Shown piece by piece: positions 1 to 7,235 of a DNA stretch of 15,828 nt. The stretch spans positions 1 through 15,828 of the forward strand of contig JAHHSL010000043.1 in the NCBI GenBank assembly GCA_020025235.1, read 5' to 3'. The stretch is from Ruthenibacterium sp. (GTDB lineage Bacteria; Bacillota; Clostridia; Oscillospirales; Ruminococcaceae). A program made the translations under genes and the position numbers. The notes below the pieces were generated by a model that worked only from the letters and a program-made list of their open reading frames with translations, made no database searches and was not told the origin of the DNA. How positions within the stretch are numbered: position 1 is the first letter of the stretch; each line of letters begins with the position of its first letter.

Positions 1-5
1 TTTGT

Positions 6-37
6 GCGGACGCGCTTTGCTGCGCGTCCGCTTTTTT
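6..37 (+). terminator. Intrinsic terminator of an off-window upstream gene
   Basis: A perfect 10-bp stem (GCGGACGCGC at 6-15, GCGCGTCCGC at 22-31) with a 6-nt loop is followed directly by six T residues at 32-37. The T tract lies only on the plus-strand side, so it ends a plus-strand transcript that enters from before the window. Confidence 0.9.
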
Positions 38-38
38 A

Positions 39-67
39 TTGACGCCTTTGTGTATCATCAATATAAT
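39..67 (+). promoter_or_regulatory. Sigma-A type promoter just after the terminator
   Basis: TTGACG (39-44) and a perfect TATAAT (62-67) are separated by exactly 17 nt. Transcription would begin near position 74 and run through 180 nt of poorly coding sequence toward padR. A very G-rich ribosome-site-like run (79-88) follows. Confidence 0.75.
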
Positions 68-74
68 ACACTGA

Positions 75-255
75 ACAGGGAGGGGGGGCTTTTTATGGAT
101 TTCTGCCGTAGTGCCGCTGTGTCTGCTTGCGCACCGTCCGCACCTGACGGCGCAAGCCGGCAGCGCCGGCACCCCGATGCTGAACGCCGTGACGCTTTCC
201 GGCGGGGGCTTTGCCTTTCCGGCGGCGGGTTTTCCAAAAAATTCAGGGAAGGGGA
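75..255 (+). other. Leader between two promoters with doubtful short reading frames
   Basis: Two overlapping frames are open here. An ATG at 95, 6 nt after the G-rich run, opens a 54-codon frame ending at 259 that is Arg- and Cys-rich with unconvincing codon use. The frame one base over, with a GTG at 111, has codon third positions more like the neighbouring genes and a hydrophobic start, but it has no good start signal and runs on into padR. This may be a frameshifted remnant of a small membrane peptide or simply an untranslated leader. I do not recognise either product. Confidence 0.3.
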
Positions 256-284
256 TTGACAACCTCGATATTCGAGATTATACT
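256..284 (+). promoter_or_regulatory. padR operon promoter
   Basis: TTGACA (256-261), a 17-nt spacer and TATACT (279-284) form a near-consensus sigma-A promoter, with a start expected near 291 and padR beginning at 325. One regulator palindrome lies in the spacer and the other just after the start point, so occupancy would block initiation. Confidence 0.85.
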
Positions 285-309
285 GAAGGCAGAAAACTCG
301 ATAATCGAG
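264..309 (+). promoter_or_regulatory. Two copies of a CTCGA-N3-TCGAG operator
   Basis: CTCGATATTCGAG lies at 264-276 and CTCGATAATCGAG at 297-309, with centres 33 bp apart (about three helical turns). The first is between -35 and -10; the second covers about +7 to +19. Paired dyads at a padR promoter suggest autorepression by the PadR protein encoded directly downstream. That assignment is inference from position and family behaviour. Confidence 0.7.
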
Positions 310-324
310 ATTGGAGGTGCCGCC

Positions 325-645
325 ATGCCGCGCGAAAAATTCAAGACCCTGACCCAGCAGATGTTCTATGTGCTTTTATGCCTGACGAAAGAACGCTGCG
401 GCATCGAGCTTCTGGAACGCATCCCGCAGCTGACTGAAGGCCGTGTCACCGTGGGCTCCGGTACATTGTACGACCTGCTGGAAGCCTTTCAGCAGGCGGG
501 CATGATCCGCGAAACCAAGTGTGAAGGCCGCCGCCGCAGCTATGAGATCACGCCCGCAGGGCGCGAAAAACTGGCCGAAGAATATGAACGCATTGATCAG
601 CAGGCGCGCGATTACCGCCGCCTGATCGAGGGGGATTCCTTATGA
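325..645 (+). CDS. PadR-family transcriptional regulator
   Basis: This 106-residue winged-helix regulator most likely represses its own operon. The N-terminal half carries the PadR fold: a helix rich in Leu, then the recognition region around 'GSGTLYDLLEAFQQAGMI' (residues 45-62) and an Arg-rich wing (CEGRRRSYEIT) leading to a final dimerisation helix. The start is ATG 325, with GGAGGT at 313-318 and 6 nt spacing; an in-frame ATG at 211 lies upstream of the promoter and can be dismissed. The length fits short PadR proteins paired with DUF2812 genes. Its stop overlaps the next start (ATGA at 642-645), showing translational coupling to the membrane protein. The inducer is unknown. Confidence 0.92.
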   Translation: MPREKFKTLTQQMFYVLLCLTKERCGIELLERIPQLTEGRVTVGSGTLYDLLEAFQQAGMIRETKCEGRRRSYEITPAGREKLAEEYERIDQQARDYRRLIEGDSL

Positions 646-2027
646 AACGCCGGATCTATCGCTATGAAAATTTCGCCTTTTTTGACCGCAGCGCGATCGA
701 AGCGCACCTTGCCCGCATGGCGGAAAAAGGGCTGATGCTCGATCACATCGGCACGGTGCTGTGGCGCTACCGCCGCACCGAACCGAAAAAGCTGCGCTTT
801 TCCGCCGTCTATTTTCCGGATTGCTCCGAATATGACCCGGAAATGAGCGAATCGGCGCAGAGCCGCATCGAATTCTGCGAGCACGACGGCTGGAAGCTGT
901 GCGCCCAGTGGCGCGAAATGCTGATTTTCTGCAGTGAAAACGCGGATGCCGTGCCGATCGAAACCGATGCGGTGATGCAGCTTTCCGTGATCGAACGCAC
1001 GATGCGCAAGAGCTTTTTCCCGCAGCAGGTGCTGCTGCTTTTGCTGGGCTTGTCGCAGTGCATCATTCAGCTGGGTTCGCTCCTTTCCGCTCCGCTCACC
1101 TTTTACACCAACGCGCTTTCGGTTGCCGTCCTGCCGTTCTGGCTGATTTTCACCCCGACGGCGCTGCTGGATGTGCTTCGTTCCCTGCTGTGGCTGCGCC
1201 GCGCGCGCAGCCTTGCCGAACAGGACGAACTGCCGGAATTCCGCCCGTGGCGCATCGTGCGCGTGCTCCAGTTTGCCGCACTGGGCATCCTGCTGGTTCT
1301 GGGCGCGTTTTCCGCCCAGTGGCGCAGGATCCTGCTGCCGATCATCGCGTTTGTGTTCGTCATCATCGCCGTCAGCACCGGGCTGAAAAACCTGCTGCGG
1401 CGCAAGGGCGTCAGCGCATCCGCAAACCGCACGATCAACGCCTTTGCCGTCTTTGTGCTGACGCTTTTGCTGCTTTTGTTCAGCACGCTGATGATCTTGC
1501 TTGGTTTTCACCGCAGCGACGCCGTCGGGCAATACCAGACGCACGGCATTTCGTATGACGTATATGCGGACGAACTGCCGATCGCACTGGAAGAGCTGTA
1601 CGAGATCCCCGCCGAAATGCAGTGGTCGCGGCAGACGGAAATCAACCGCTCGCTGCTGGCGCTTGGCGCGGACTGCCGCCAGTGGCCGCTGACGGACGAC
1701 CCGGATGCGCCGGAGCTTGCGTACCGGCTGTACTGCGCACGTTTTCCGTTCATTCTCGATACCTTCGAGCAGACGCTGCTGGACGAATCCGCCGGTTCCG
1801 TCGTTCTGGACGGCAAGACCATGTACCCGCAGTATGAGGAGATCCCCGCCGCGCCATGGGGCGCCGTGCGCGCCTACCGCCGCAGCGATTTCGATTCCCG
1901 CGATCATCTGCTTTTGCGATATGAAAAAACGATCCTTTCGATCGCGCTGCCCGAACCTGCCGACGACGCCCTTGCCGCACGCCTTGCCGCCGCGCTGGAA
2001 GTGCTGCCCGAACGTCTTTCGTTTTAA
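642..2027 (+). CDS. DUF2812-domain membrane protein
   Basis: A 461-residue protein. The first about 120 residues match the DUF2812 pattern: an N-terminal 'YENFAFFDRSAIEAHLARMA', then a 'GLMLDHIG' element and a Trp/Tyr-rich strand region ending near 'WREMLIFC' (90-97). Five hydrophobic segments follow at about 129-149, 158-180, 207-223, 230-247 and 265-289, then a soluble C-terminal region of about 170 residues whose relation to known folds I cannot tell. DUF2812 proteins are regularly encoded right after a PadR regulator; their biochemical function is unknown to me, and a sensory or anti-regulator role for the PadR is only a guess. Start ATG 642 overlaps the padR stop. Confidence 0.9.
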   Translation: MKRRIYRYENFAFFDRSAIEAHLARMAEKGLMLDHIGTVLWRYRRTEPKKLRFSAVYFPDCSEYDPEMSESAQSRIEFCEHDGWKLCAQWREMLIFCSENADAVPIETDAVMQLSVIERTMRKSFFPQQVLLLLLGLSQCIIQLGSLLSAPLTFYTNALSVAVLPFWLIFTPTALLDVLRSLLWLRRARSLAEQDELPEFRPWRIVRVLQFAALGILLVLGAFSAQWRRILLPIIAFVFVIIAVSTGLKNLLRRKGVSASANRTINAFAVFVLTLLLLLFSTLMILLGFHRSDAVGQYQTHGISYDVYADELPIALEELYEIPAEMQWSRQTEINRSLLALGADCRQWPLTDDPDAPELAYRLYCARFPFILDTFEQTLLDESAGSVVLDGKTMYPQYEEIPAAPWGAVRAYRRSDFDSRDHLLLRYEKTILSIALPEPADDALAARLAAALEVLPERLSF

Positions 2028-2069
2028 GCGCAGGGGAGTTTTGATTTTTTCCGGAAAGGAGTTTTCCCT

Positions 2070-3125
2070 TTGGAGCACACACCCTCTGCAAAAGCGCCGC
2101 GCCTTTTTGCGCCCGACGCCGTGCGCGTAACGGCAACGCTGTTCATCCTGCTGTTTCACTTCAATTATCTGACGGCGTCGCTTTCCGCCGCGCCCGCAGT
2201 CGGCTTTCTCACCTATGCAAACGGCAGCATGGGGCACATCGGCGTATCGCTGTTTTTCATTCTTTCGGGCTATACGCTCTTTCTGCGGTGGAACGGCCGG
2301 ATGCAGCTTCGCCCTTATTTTCTCTCACGCATCCGGTCGGTTCTGCCGATGTACTGGATCGGCTATCTGGTGCTTTTTCTGTATACGGATATCCTGCACG
2401 GCGCATTCCCGCACGATATCCCGAAAAGCCGCCTTGTGCTGACCTTCCTCGGCATGGACGGATACCTTGCCGCCGTCCTTCCCACGTTTTATAAAATCGG
2501 GGAATGGTTCGTCGGCTGCATCCTGCTTTTGTATGCGGTGTTCCCGCTGCTGTTAAAGGCGCTCAACGCGCATCCGCGTATCCTGTTCTGCGCCGCCTGC
2601 GCCCTTTTTGCGGCGTGGGTGCTGCTGGATGTTTCCCCCGTGCCGATCGAGCACAGCTTCCTCACGCGGATCCCCGAATTTCTGGCGGGCATGTATTTTG
2701 CCCGATACCGCAGCCGGTTCGATCTGCGCCGGTACGGCTTTTTCTTCGCCCTGCCGCTGTGCGCGGTGCTGCTTGTGCCGCTGCCGTTCGGTCAGCCGCT
2801 TTGCACGCTTTTGACGGGCGTGTGCTGTTTTCCGGTTTTGTTTGCGCTGGCAGAATGCATCACCGCACCGCGCGTGCGCCGTGCCGTCAGCATATGCGCC
2901 CGGTACAGCTATGCGGTGTTTCTGGTGCACCATGTCACGCTCGATATCCTGTTCCGCCCGTTCCTTACGGGCAAAAGCCTGGATCATGCCGCCGTGCTGG
3001 GCGTGTTTGCGGTCTATCTGGCGGCTGTCTGCTGTGCGGGCGTGCTGCTTTCGGCAGCGCATACGCTGATCTGCCGCGGGCTGCATGCGGCACTTTCCCG
3101 CTTGCGCGCCGGACAAAATACATAA
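2070..3125 (+). CDS. Acyltransferase family 3 membrane protein
   Basis: A 351-residue polytopic protein of the acyltransferase-3 (OafA/WecH-like) family, which transfers acyl groups, often acetyl, onto cell-surface glycans or lipids. Family signs are D16..R19..H30 in the first membrane helix, the 'GVSLFFILSGY' helix (58-68), the basic 'FLSRIRSVLPMYW' loop (84-96) and the 'GEWFVGCILLLYAVFPLL' helix. About ten hydrophobic segments fill the protein. The start is TTG 2070, supported by AAAGGAG at 2055-2061 with 8-nt spacing; no ATG competes. It lies 42 nt after the DUF2812 gene with no promoter or terminator seen between, so it is probably the last gene of the padR operon. The acceptor substrate cannot be read from the sequence. 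Confidence 0.9.
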   Translation: MEHTPSAKAPRLFAPDAVRVTATLFILLFHFNYLTASLSAAPAVGFLTYANGSMGHIGVSLFFILSGYTLFLRWNGRMQLRPYFLSRIRSVLPMYWIGYLVLFLYTDILHGAFPHDIPKSRLVLTFLGMDGYLAAVLPTFYKIGEWFVGCILLLYAVFPLLLKALNAHPRILFCAACALFAAWVLLDVSPVPIEHSFLTRIPEFLAGMYFARYRSRFDLRRYGFFFALPLCAVLLVPLPFGQPLCTLLTGVCCFPVLFALAECITAPRVRRAVSICARYSYAVFLVHHVTLDILFRPFLTGKSLDHAAVLGVFAVYLAAVCCAGVLLSAAHTLICRGLHAALSRLRAGQNT

Positions 3126-3132
3126 TGGACGC

Positions 3133-3169
3133 AAAAATGCGGGCATCCCATGGGATGCCCGCATTTTTT
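3133..3169. terminator. Bidirectional terminator between convergent genes
   Basis: A perfect palindrome (GCGGGCATCC, CATG, GGATGCCCGC) is flanked by an A-tract on the left and a T-tract on the right. It serves the acyltransferase on the plus strand and the SDR gene on the minus strand. Confidence 0.93.
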
Positions 3170-3189
3170 CTGATGGATCGGTGCTTTGC

Positions 3190-3951
3190 TTACGGCATGA
3201 TCGAATATGCGCCGTCCACGACAACGCTCTGGCCGGAGAAGAAGCAGCTGTCCGGCCCCGCAAGGAACGCGATGACCGGTGCGATATCGTTCTTTGCGTC
3301 GCCCATGCGCTTCATCGGCTGCTGCTGCAGGATCTCGGCATATTTTTCGGGGAATTTCTGCGCCCAGACCTTCGCCGCCGGGGATTCCGCACCGGGCAGC
3401 ACAACGTTGACGCAGATGCCGTATTCGCCCCATTCCTTTGCCGCGATCTTCGTCAGGCCGCGGATCGCCTCTTTATTGCTGGCATAGGCAAGGTTGCCCT
3501 TATAGCCGAACATGCCCGTAGCCGATGCAAAGTTGATGACACGGCCTTCGCCCTGTGCCTTCATGTATGGGAAGCATTCCTGCATGAAGTTCAGCGAACC
3601 GATGCAGCCGGTGTTCCATGCAGCCAGCATCATATCATAGGTCACTTCCTCCACCGGTGCGCTGCCCGGCAGGCTCTGTGCGTTATTCACGATGACGTCC
3701 ACCGTGCCGTATTTTTCCACGGCTGCCTGCACGATCTCATGCACGCGGGGACGGTCGGAGGTATCGCCGCTCATGGCAAAGGCTTCGCCGCCCTTTTCGC
3801 GGATCTCCTGCGCCGTTGCTTCGATCGGTTCCGGGCGGCGGCCCACGCACACCACTTTTACGCCGCGTTCTGCAAGGCACAATGCAATGCCCTTGCCGAT
3901 GCCCTGACCGGCACCGGTGACGATTGCTACTTTTTCATTCAGCTGTTTCAT
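3190..3951 (-). CDS. Short-chain dehydrogenase/reductase (SDR)
   Basis: A 253-residue classical SDR, a cytosolic NAD(P)(H)-dependent oxidoreductase. The cofactor motif TGAGQGIG is at residues 12-19, D63 lies in the adenine pocket, N114 and S143 are the usual catalytic Asn and Ser, and Y156-x3-K160 ('YASNK') completes the active site. The Arg pair after strand 2 ('VGRRP', 36-40) points to NADP(H). The structural NNAG motif reads NNAQ (89-92), an uncommon variant. The start is ATG 3951 with AAAAGGAG 8 nt upstream; the frame stays open for 23 more codons with no ribosome site. Single-gene unit with its own promoter. The substrate is unknown: it could be a sugar, steroid or fatty-acyl reductase, and neighbours give no hint. 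Confidence 0.93.
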   Translation of the reverse strand: MKQLNEKVAIVTGAGQGIGKGIALCLAERGVKVVCVGRRPEPIEATAQEIREKGGEAFAMSGDTSDRPRVHEIVQAAVEKYGTVDVIVNNAQSLPGSAPVEEVTYDMMLAAWNTGCIGSLNFMQECFPYMKAQGEGRVINFASATGMFGYKGNLAYASNKEAIRGLTKIAAKEWGEYGICVNVVLPGAESPAAKVWAQKFPEKYAEILQQQPMKRMGDAKNDIAPVIAFLAGPDSCFFSGQSVVVDGAYSIMP

Positions 3952-4002
3952 GATCTTTTCTCCTTTTATGAAGGGACGCTCGCGCTTCCCTGTTATGCAT
4001 AC

Positions 4003-4039
4003 AAAAAACGGCTGCCGCACTGTTTGCCTGAATGCAGCC
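4003..4039 (-). promoter_or_regulatory. Hairpin with U-tract in the SDR leader (possible attenuator)
   Basis: In the transcript the 6-bp stem GGCTGC/GCAGCC (4034-4039 with 4010-4015) has an 18-nt loop and is followed by G and six U residues. It begins only a few bases after the predicted start, so it could stop transcription early. The large loop makes this tentative. Confidence 0.35.
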
Positions 4040-4049
4040 TTTGTGTCCT

Positions 4050-4078
4050 ATCGTACGCGCCTGTTACAAAATTGTCAA
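4050..4078 (-). promoter_or_regulatory. SDR gene promoter
   Basis: On the minus strand, TTGACA (4078-4073) and TACGAT (4055-4050) are separated by 17 nt. The transcript would start near 4043, giving a leader of about 90 nt before the ATG at 3951. Confidence 0.75.
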
Positions 4079-4241
4079 GCGTTTCCGGCCTTTGCGCATG
4101 ACGATCTTTTTTGTGCACTTTTTCACAGCGCAGGCGGCAGAATACGGCATAAAGCACAGCCCGCGCGATGCATCCGCGGGCAGGGCCGGCGCATCCTGCC
4201 GGCAGGCGGTGCCGGCGTGCGGTGCGCAAAGCAGGGCAAAG
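4079..4241. other. Intergenic stretch with GC-rich inverted repeats
   Basis: No convincing gene on either strand: the open frames here lack ribosome sites. It holds several GC-rich inverted repeats, for example CCCGCG/CGCGGG around 4162-4182 and CCTGCCGGCAGG near 4196-4207, without T tracts. The role is unknown. Confidence 0.4.
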
Positions 4242-4270
4242 AAAAAAGGCAGGGGAAACCCCTGCCTTTT
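4242..4270 (-). terminator. Terminator of the feo operon
   Basis: Stem GGCAGGGG (4248-4255) / CCCCTGCC (4259-4266) with a 3-nt loop. On the minus strand it is followed by six T residues (4247-4242), just beyond the last feo gene. Confidence 0.9.
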
Positions 4271-4274
4271 ATTC

Positions 4275-4412
4275 TTATTTGCAGTGACTGCATCCGCAGC
4301 TTGCACAGTTTCCGGTGCATTTGCTGCTGCGTTTGCGGGATTTTCTCATGGAGTATACCGCCAGCGCGCATACACACACAAGAATGGAAATTACTACAAT
4401 ATCAGCGATCAT
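4275..4412 (-). CDS. FeoB-associated Cys-rich membrane peptide
   Basis: A 45-residue small membrane protein that ends the feo operon. Residues 3-20 form one hydrophobic helix (IVVISILVCVCALAVY within it), followed by a basic stretch (RKSRKRSSK) and a Cys-rich tail, CTGNCASCGCSHC, at 32-44. This is the layout of the 'FeoB-associated Cys-rich membrane protein' family found beside feoB in Firmicutes; a role in handling iron or assisting FeoB is presumed, not shown. The start is ATG 4412, with AAAGGAGG at 4420-4427 and 7-nt spacing. The gap to feoB is only 39 nt with no promoter seen. Confidence 0.88.
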   Translation of the reverse strand: MIADIVVISILVCVCALAVYSMRKSRKRSSKCTGNCASCGCSHCK

Positions 4413-4451
4413 ACGACGGCCTCCTTTGATTTATCTAATTTTGCTTATTTA

Positions 4452-6659
4452 TTATTTATGTGCAGCTTCCACAGAGCTCAGGTTGTGCACGCCTTCTTCT
4501 GCCTTATAGCCCTTGCGGAACAGCAGATAGATGATACCTGCCAGCAGAGCGATCGCAACGATCGTCCATACGCCGAAGGCAGCTTCGCCGGTAATAAGGC
4601 CGCCCAGCTGATACACGATCAGGGAAGTGACATATGCGAACAGCGTCATGTAGCCAACCGAAGCCCAAGTCCATTTGTGGTTGTTCATTTCGCGCTTGAT
4701 TGCGCCGATTGCTGCAAAGCACGGTGCGCACAGCAGCTGGAAGATCATGAAGCTGTAAGCGGTAACAGCGCCGAAGTCCTTTGCCACCAGCGGCCAGATC
4801 TCGTCGCCTGCTTCGGAAAGTTCGCCTGCGTAGTTATACAGCGTACCGAAGGTTGCAACAACTTCTTCCTTTGCGATCAGGCCGGTGAAGGTTGCGACGG
4901 TTGCTTTCCATGCCATATCGCCGACCCAGCCAAGCGGTGCAAAGATCCATGCGATCGAATTGCCGATCGCTGCCAGCAGGGAGGTGTTGTTGTCTTCCAC
5001 CGCCATGAACTGACCATCCACAAAGCCGTAGCCCTGCAGGAACCACAGAACAATCGAAGAAAGAAGGATGACGGTGCCGGCACGTTTGATGAACGACCAG
5101 CCGCGTTCCCACGTTGCACGCAGCACGTTGCTTGCGGAAGGAGCGTGATATGCGGGCAGCTCCATAACGAACGGAGCGGGTTCGCCTGCAAATGCCTTGA
5201 ACTTTTTGAGCATGATGCCGCTGATGACAACGGCGCCGATGCCGATGAAGAATGCAGAGGTTGCCACCCACGGGGACTGACCGAAGATCGCGCCCGCGAA
5301 CAGGCCGATGATCGGCATTTTAGCGCCGCAGGGGATGAAGCCCGTTGTCATAATGGTCATCTTGCGGTCACGATCCTGTTCGATCGTACGGGATGCCATG
5401 ATGCCGGGCACGCCGCAGCCGGTTGCAACCAGCATCGGGATGAACGATTTGCCGGAAAGGCCGAAGCGGCGGAAGATACGGTCCATGATGAACGCGATAC
5501 GCGCCATGTAGCCGACGTCTTCCAGAATGGCAAGCAGCAGGAACAGCACGAGCATCTGCGGCACAAAGCCCAGAACCGCGCCGACGCCGCCCACGATGCC
5601 GTCCATAACAAGGCCGTACAGCCAGTCGGAAACGCCAAGGCTCGTCAGGATGCTGTCAAACAGGCCCGGCACCCATTCGCCGAAGAGAACGTCGTTTGCC
5701 CAGTCGGTGCCAAGCGTACCGATCGAGAACAGTGCCGGTGCTTCCGTCCACGGGCCCATGGCGATCGCATACACAAGGAACATGATGCATGCAAAGATCG
5801 GCAGAGCCAGGATGCGGTTGGTGACGATGCGGTCGATCTTATCGGAAACGGAAAGGCTGTGCTTTGCGGCCTTTTTCTTGACGGCGCTGTCCACAACGCC
5901 GGAAATATAGGTATAACGCTGGTTTGTGATGATGCTTTCGGCGTCGTCGTCCAGCTCTTTCTCGCAGTCTTCGATGTGCTCTTCCAGGTGCTTTTTCAGG
6001 CTTTCGTCCAGCTTCAGCTGTTCCAGCACCTTTTCGTCGCGTTCAAACAGCTTGATCGCGAACCAGCGCAGGTTGCGTGCATCCACCTTGCCGGTAATGG
6101 ATTCTTCAATGTGGGCGATCGCATGCTCCACACTGCCGGTAAACACATGGGGCAGTTCGCCGGGCTTGCGCTTTTCGGCTTTGGCAATTGCCTTTTCGGC
6201 TGCTGCCATGCCGCCTTCGCCCTTCAGTGCGCTGATTTCCACAACTTCGCAGCCCAGCTGTTCCGCCAGCTTTGCGGTGTCGATCTTATCGCCGTTCTTG
6301 CGGACAAGGTCGATCATGTTGACAGCCACAACGACCGGGATGCCCAGTTCGATGAGCTGGGTCGTCAGGTACAGGTTGCGTTCGATATTGGTGCCGTCCA
6401 CGATGTTCAGGATCGCATCCGGCTTTTCGTTTACAAGATAGCTTCGTGCAACAACTTCTTCCAGCGTGTACGGGGAAAGCGAATAAATACCGGGAAGGTC
6501 CTGAATGATGACATCCTTGTGGCCTTTCAGACGGCCCTCTTTCTTTTCAACCGTAACGCCGGGCCAGTTGCCCACGTACTGATTAGAACCGGTCAGGGCA
6601 TTGAACAATGTGGTTTTGCCGCAGTTTGGGTTGCCCGCCAGTGCGATTTTTAACTCCAT
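4452..6659 (-). CDS. feoB: Ferrous iron transporter FeoB
   Basis: A 735-residue inner-membrane iron(II) transporter with an N-terminal GTPase. GTPase motifs: G1 GNPNCGKT (9-16), G2 Thr36 in 'PGVTVE', G3 DLPG (54-57), G4 NMID (114-117), G5 SAL (143-145). A helical regulatory region (about 170-280) precedes the membrane part, which starts near 284 and holds the conserved gate sequences 'CGVPGIMASRT' (415-425) and 'PCGAK' (443-447), whose Cys residues are typical of FeoB. The start is ATG 6659 with AGGAG 8 nt upstream; an in-frame ATG six codons earlier lacks a ribosome site. Length is normal. Upstream are two feoA genes and downstream the Cys-rich peptide. A palindrome matching the operon operator lies immediately before it. 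Confidence 0.97.
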   Translation of the reverse strand: MELKIALAGNPNCGKTTLFNALTGSNQYVGNWPGVTVEKKEGRLKGHKDVIIQDLPGIYSLSPYTLEEVVARSYLVNEKPDAILNIVDGTNIERNLYLTTQLIELGIPVVVAVNMIDLVRKNGDKIDTAKLAEQLGCEVVEISALKGEGGMAAAEKAIAKAEKRKPGELPHVFTGSVEHAIAHIEESITGKVDARNLRWFAIKLFERDEKVLEQLKLDESLKKHLEEHIEDCEKELDDDAESIITNQRYTYISGVVDSAVKKKAAKHSLSVSDKIDRIVTNRILALPIFACIMFLVYAIAMGPWTEAPALFSIGTLGTDWANDVLFGEWVPGLFDSILTSLGVSDWLYGLVMDGIVGGVGAVLGFVPQMLVLFLLLAILEDVGYMARIAFIMDRIFRRFGLSGKSFIPMLVATGCGVPGIMASRTIEQDRDRKMTIMTTGFIPCGAKMPIIGLFAGAIFGQSPWVATSAFFIGIGAVVISGIMLKKFKAFAGEPAPFVMELPAYHAPSASNVLRATWERGWSFIKRAGTVILLSSIVLWFLQGYGFVDGQFMAVEDNNTSLLAAIGNSIAWIFAPLGWVGDMAWKATVATFTGLIAKEEVVATFGTLYNYAGELSEAGDEIWPLVAKDFGAVTAYSFMIFQLLCAPCFAAIGAIKREMNNHKWTWASVGYMTLFAYVTSLIVYQLGGLITGEAAFGVWTIVAIALLAGIIYLLFRKGYKAEEGVHNLSSVEAAHK

Positions 6660-6682
6660 GTCGGAATCTCCTCTCACATTTC

Positions 6683-6705
6683 AAAAAAGTTAGTTCGTTC
6701 TAACC
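6683..6705 (-). promoter_or_regulatory. Internal GTTAG-N6-CTAAC palindrome before feoB
   Basis: GTTAG (6689-6693) and CTAAC (6700-6704) with 6 nt between repeat the dyad found at the operon promoter (7236-7253). On the minus strand it is followed at once by TTTTTT (6688-6683), so the RNA could also form a weak terminator that reduces feoB relative to the feoA genes. Both readings are inference. Confidence 0.6.
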
Positions 6706-6726
6706 ATTCTGCAAAAAAACGAAGTC

Positions 6727-6948
6727 TTATTCGACCTCAATTTTTTCCGCATCCGCTTTGCGCAGCGAAAGCTCATAGCCGCGCACATTCAGTTCCATGG
6801 GGTCGCCCAAAGGTGCGATCTTGCGAACCAGGATCTCAACGCCCTTTGTGATGCCCATGTCCATGATACGGCGCTTGACGGCACCTTCGCCCGTAAGCTT
6901 TGTTACAACAGCGGTTTCGCCCACCTTGACGTCCTTCAGCGTCTTCAT
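6727..6948 (-). CDS. feoA: FeoA-domain protein (second in operon)
   Basis: A 73-residue SH3-like FeoA protein, a small cytosolic partner of the FeoB transporter. It has the full family signature: 'VKRRIMDMGITKG' (24-36), then 'IAPLGDPMELNVRGYELSLRKADAEKI' toward the end. The start is ATG 6948 with GGAGGAG at 6959-6965 (10-nt spacing); the open frame continues upstream into the preceding gene without a ribosome site. It lies 22 nt after the other feoA and 67 nt before feoB. This copy is the more canonical of the two. Confidence 0.93.
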   Translation of the reverse strand: MKTLKDVKVGETAVVTKLTGEGAVKRRIMDMGITKGVEILVRKIAPLGDPMELNVRGYELSLRKADAEKIEVE

Positions 6949-6970
6949 ATCTTCTTCACTCCTCCCAAGA

Positions 6971-7180
6971 TTAGAACATGATACGGTTCGCCATGCTTTT
7001 GTCAAGTGCGACACGGCTGTCCTTGACCTGCAGGATCATATTCCCCGCAACCTCGTTGACTACCGTGACTTTGCTTTCCACCACAAAGCCAAGCTCTGCC
7101 AAATGCTGCCGAACATCATCGCGCCCGGTAATTTTGCGGATCACAACCGTCTCCCCGGGTTTTGCCATTGAAAGCGGCAT
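6971..7180 (-). CDS. feoA: FeoA-domain protein (first in operon)
   Basis: A 69-residue FeoA-like protein beginning 'MPLSMAKPGETVVIRKI', the usual opening of the Clostridial FeoA type that lacks the APLGDP motif. Later elements are 'HLAELGFVVESKVTVV' and a closing 'VALDKSMANRIMF', typical of this subtype. I placed the start at ATG 7180 because it matches the family opening and follows an AAAGGGG run; ATG 7192 or 7213 in the same frame cannot be excluded, as the ribosome-site spacing is not decisive. Two different FeoA proteins in one operon suggest separate partner roles; that is inference. Confidence 0.9.
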   Translation of the reverse strand: MPLSMAKPGETVVIRKITGRDDVRQHLAELGFVVESKVTVVNEVAGNMILQVKDSRVALDKSMANRIMF

Positions 7181-7235
7181 CAACGATACCATCCCCTTTC
7201 CAAAAGCAGGCATCCCAATGTGCCTTGAAAATACA

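Noticed and set aside
612..2237. 541-codon open frame on the minus strand opposite the DUF2812 gene
   Set aside because: Arg/Gln-rich shadow frame; the plus-strand gene has coupling, a domain match and membrane helices.
4137..4306. Small minus-strand frames after the feo terminator region
   Set aside because: No ribosome site, they overlap the terminator or the Cys-rich peptide in another frame, and the peptides are low-complexity.
4032..6653. 873-codon open frame on the plus strand opposite feoB
   Set aside because: It is the antisense shadow of feoB, rich in His, Cys, Gln and Asp with no family likeness; feoB on the other strand is certain.
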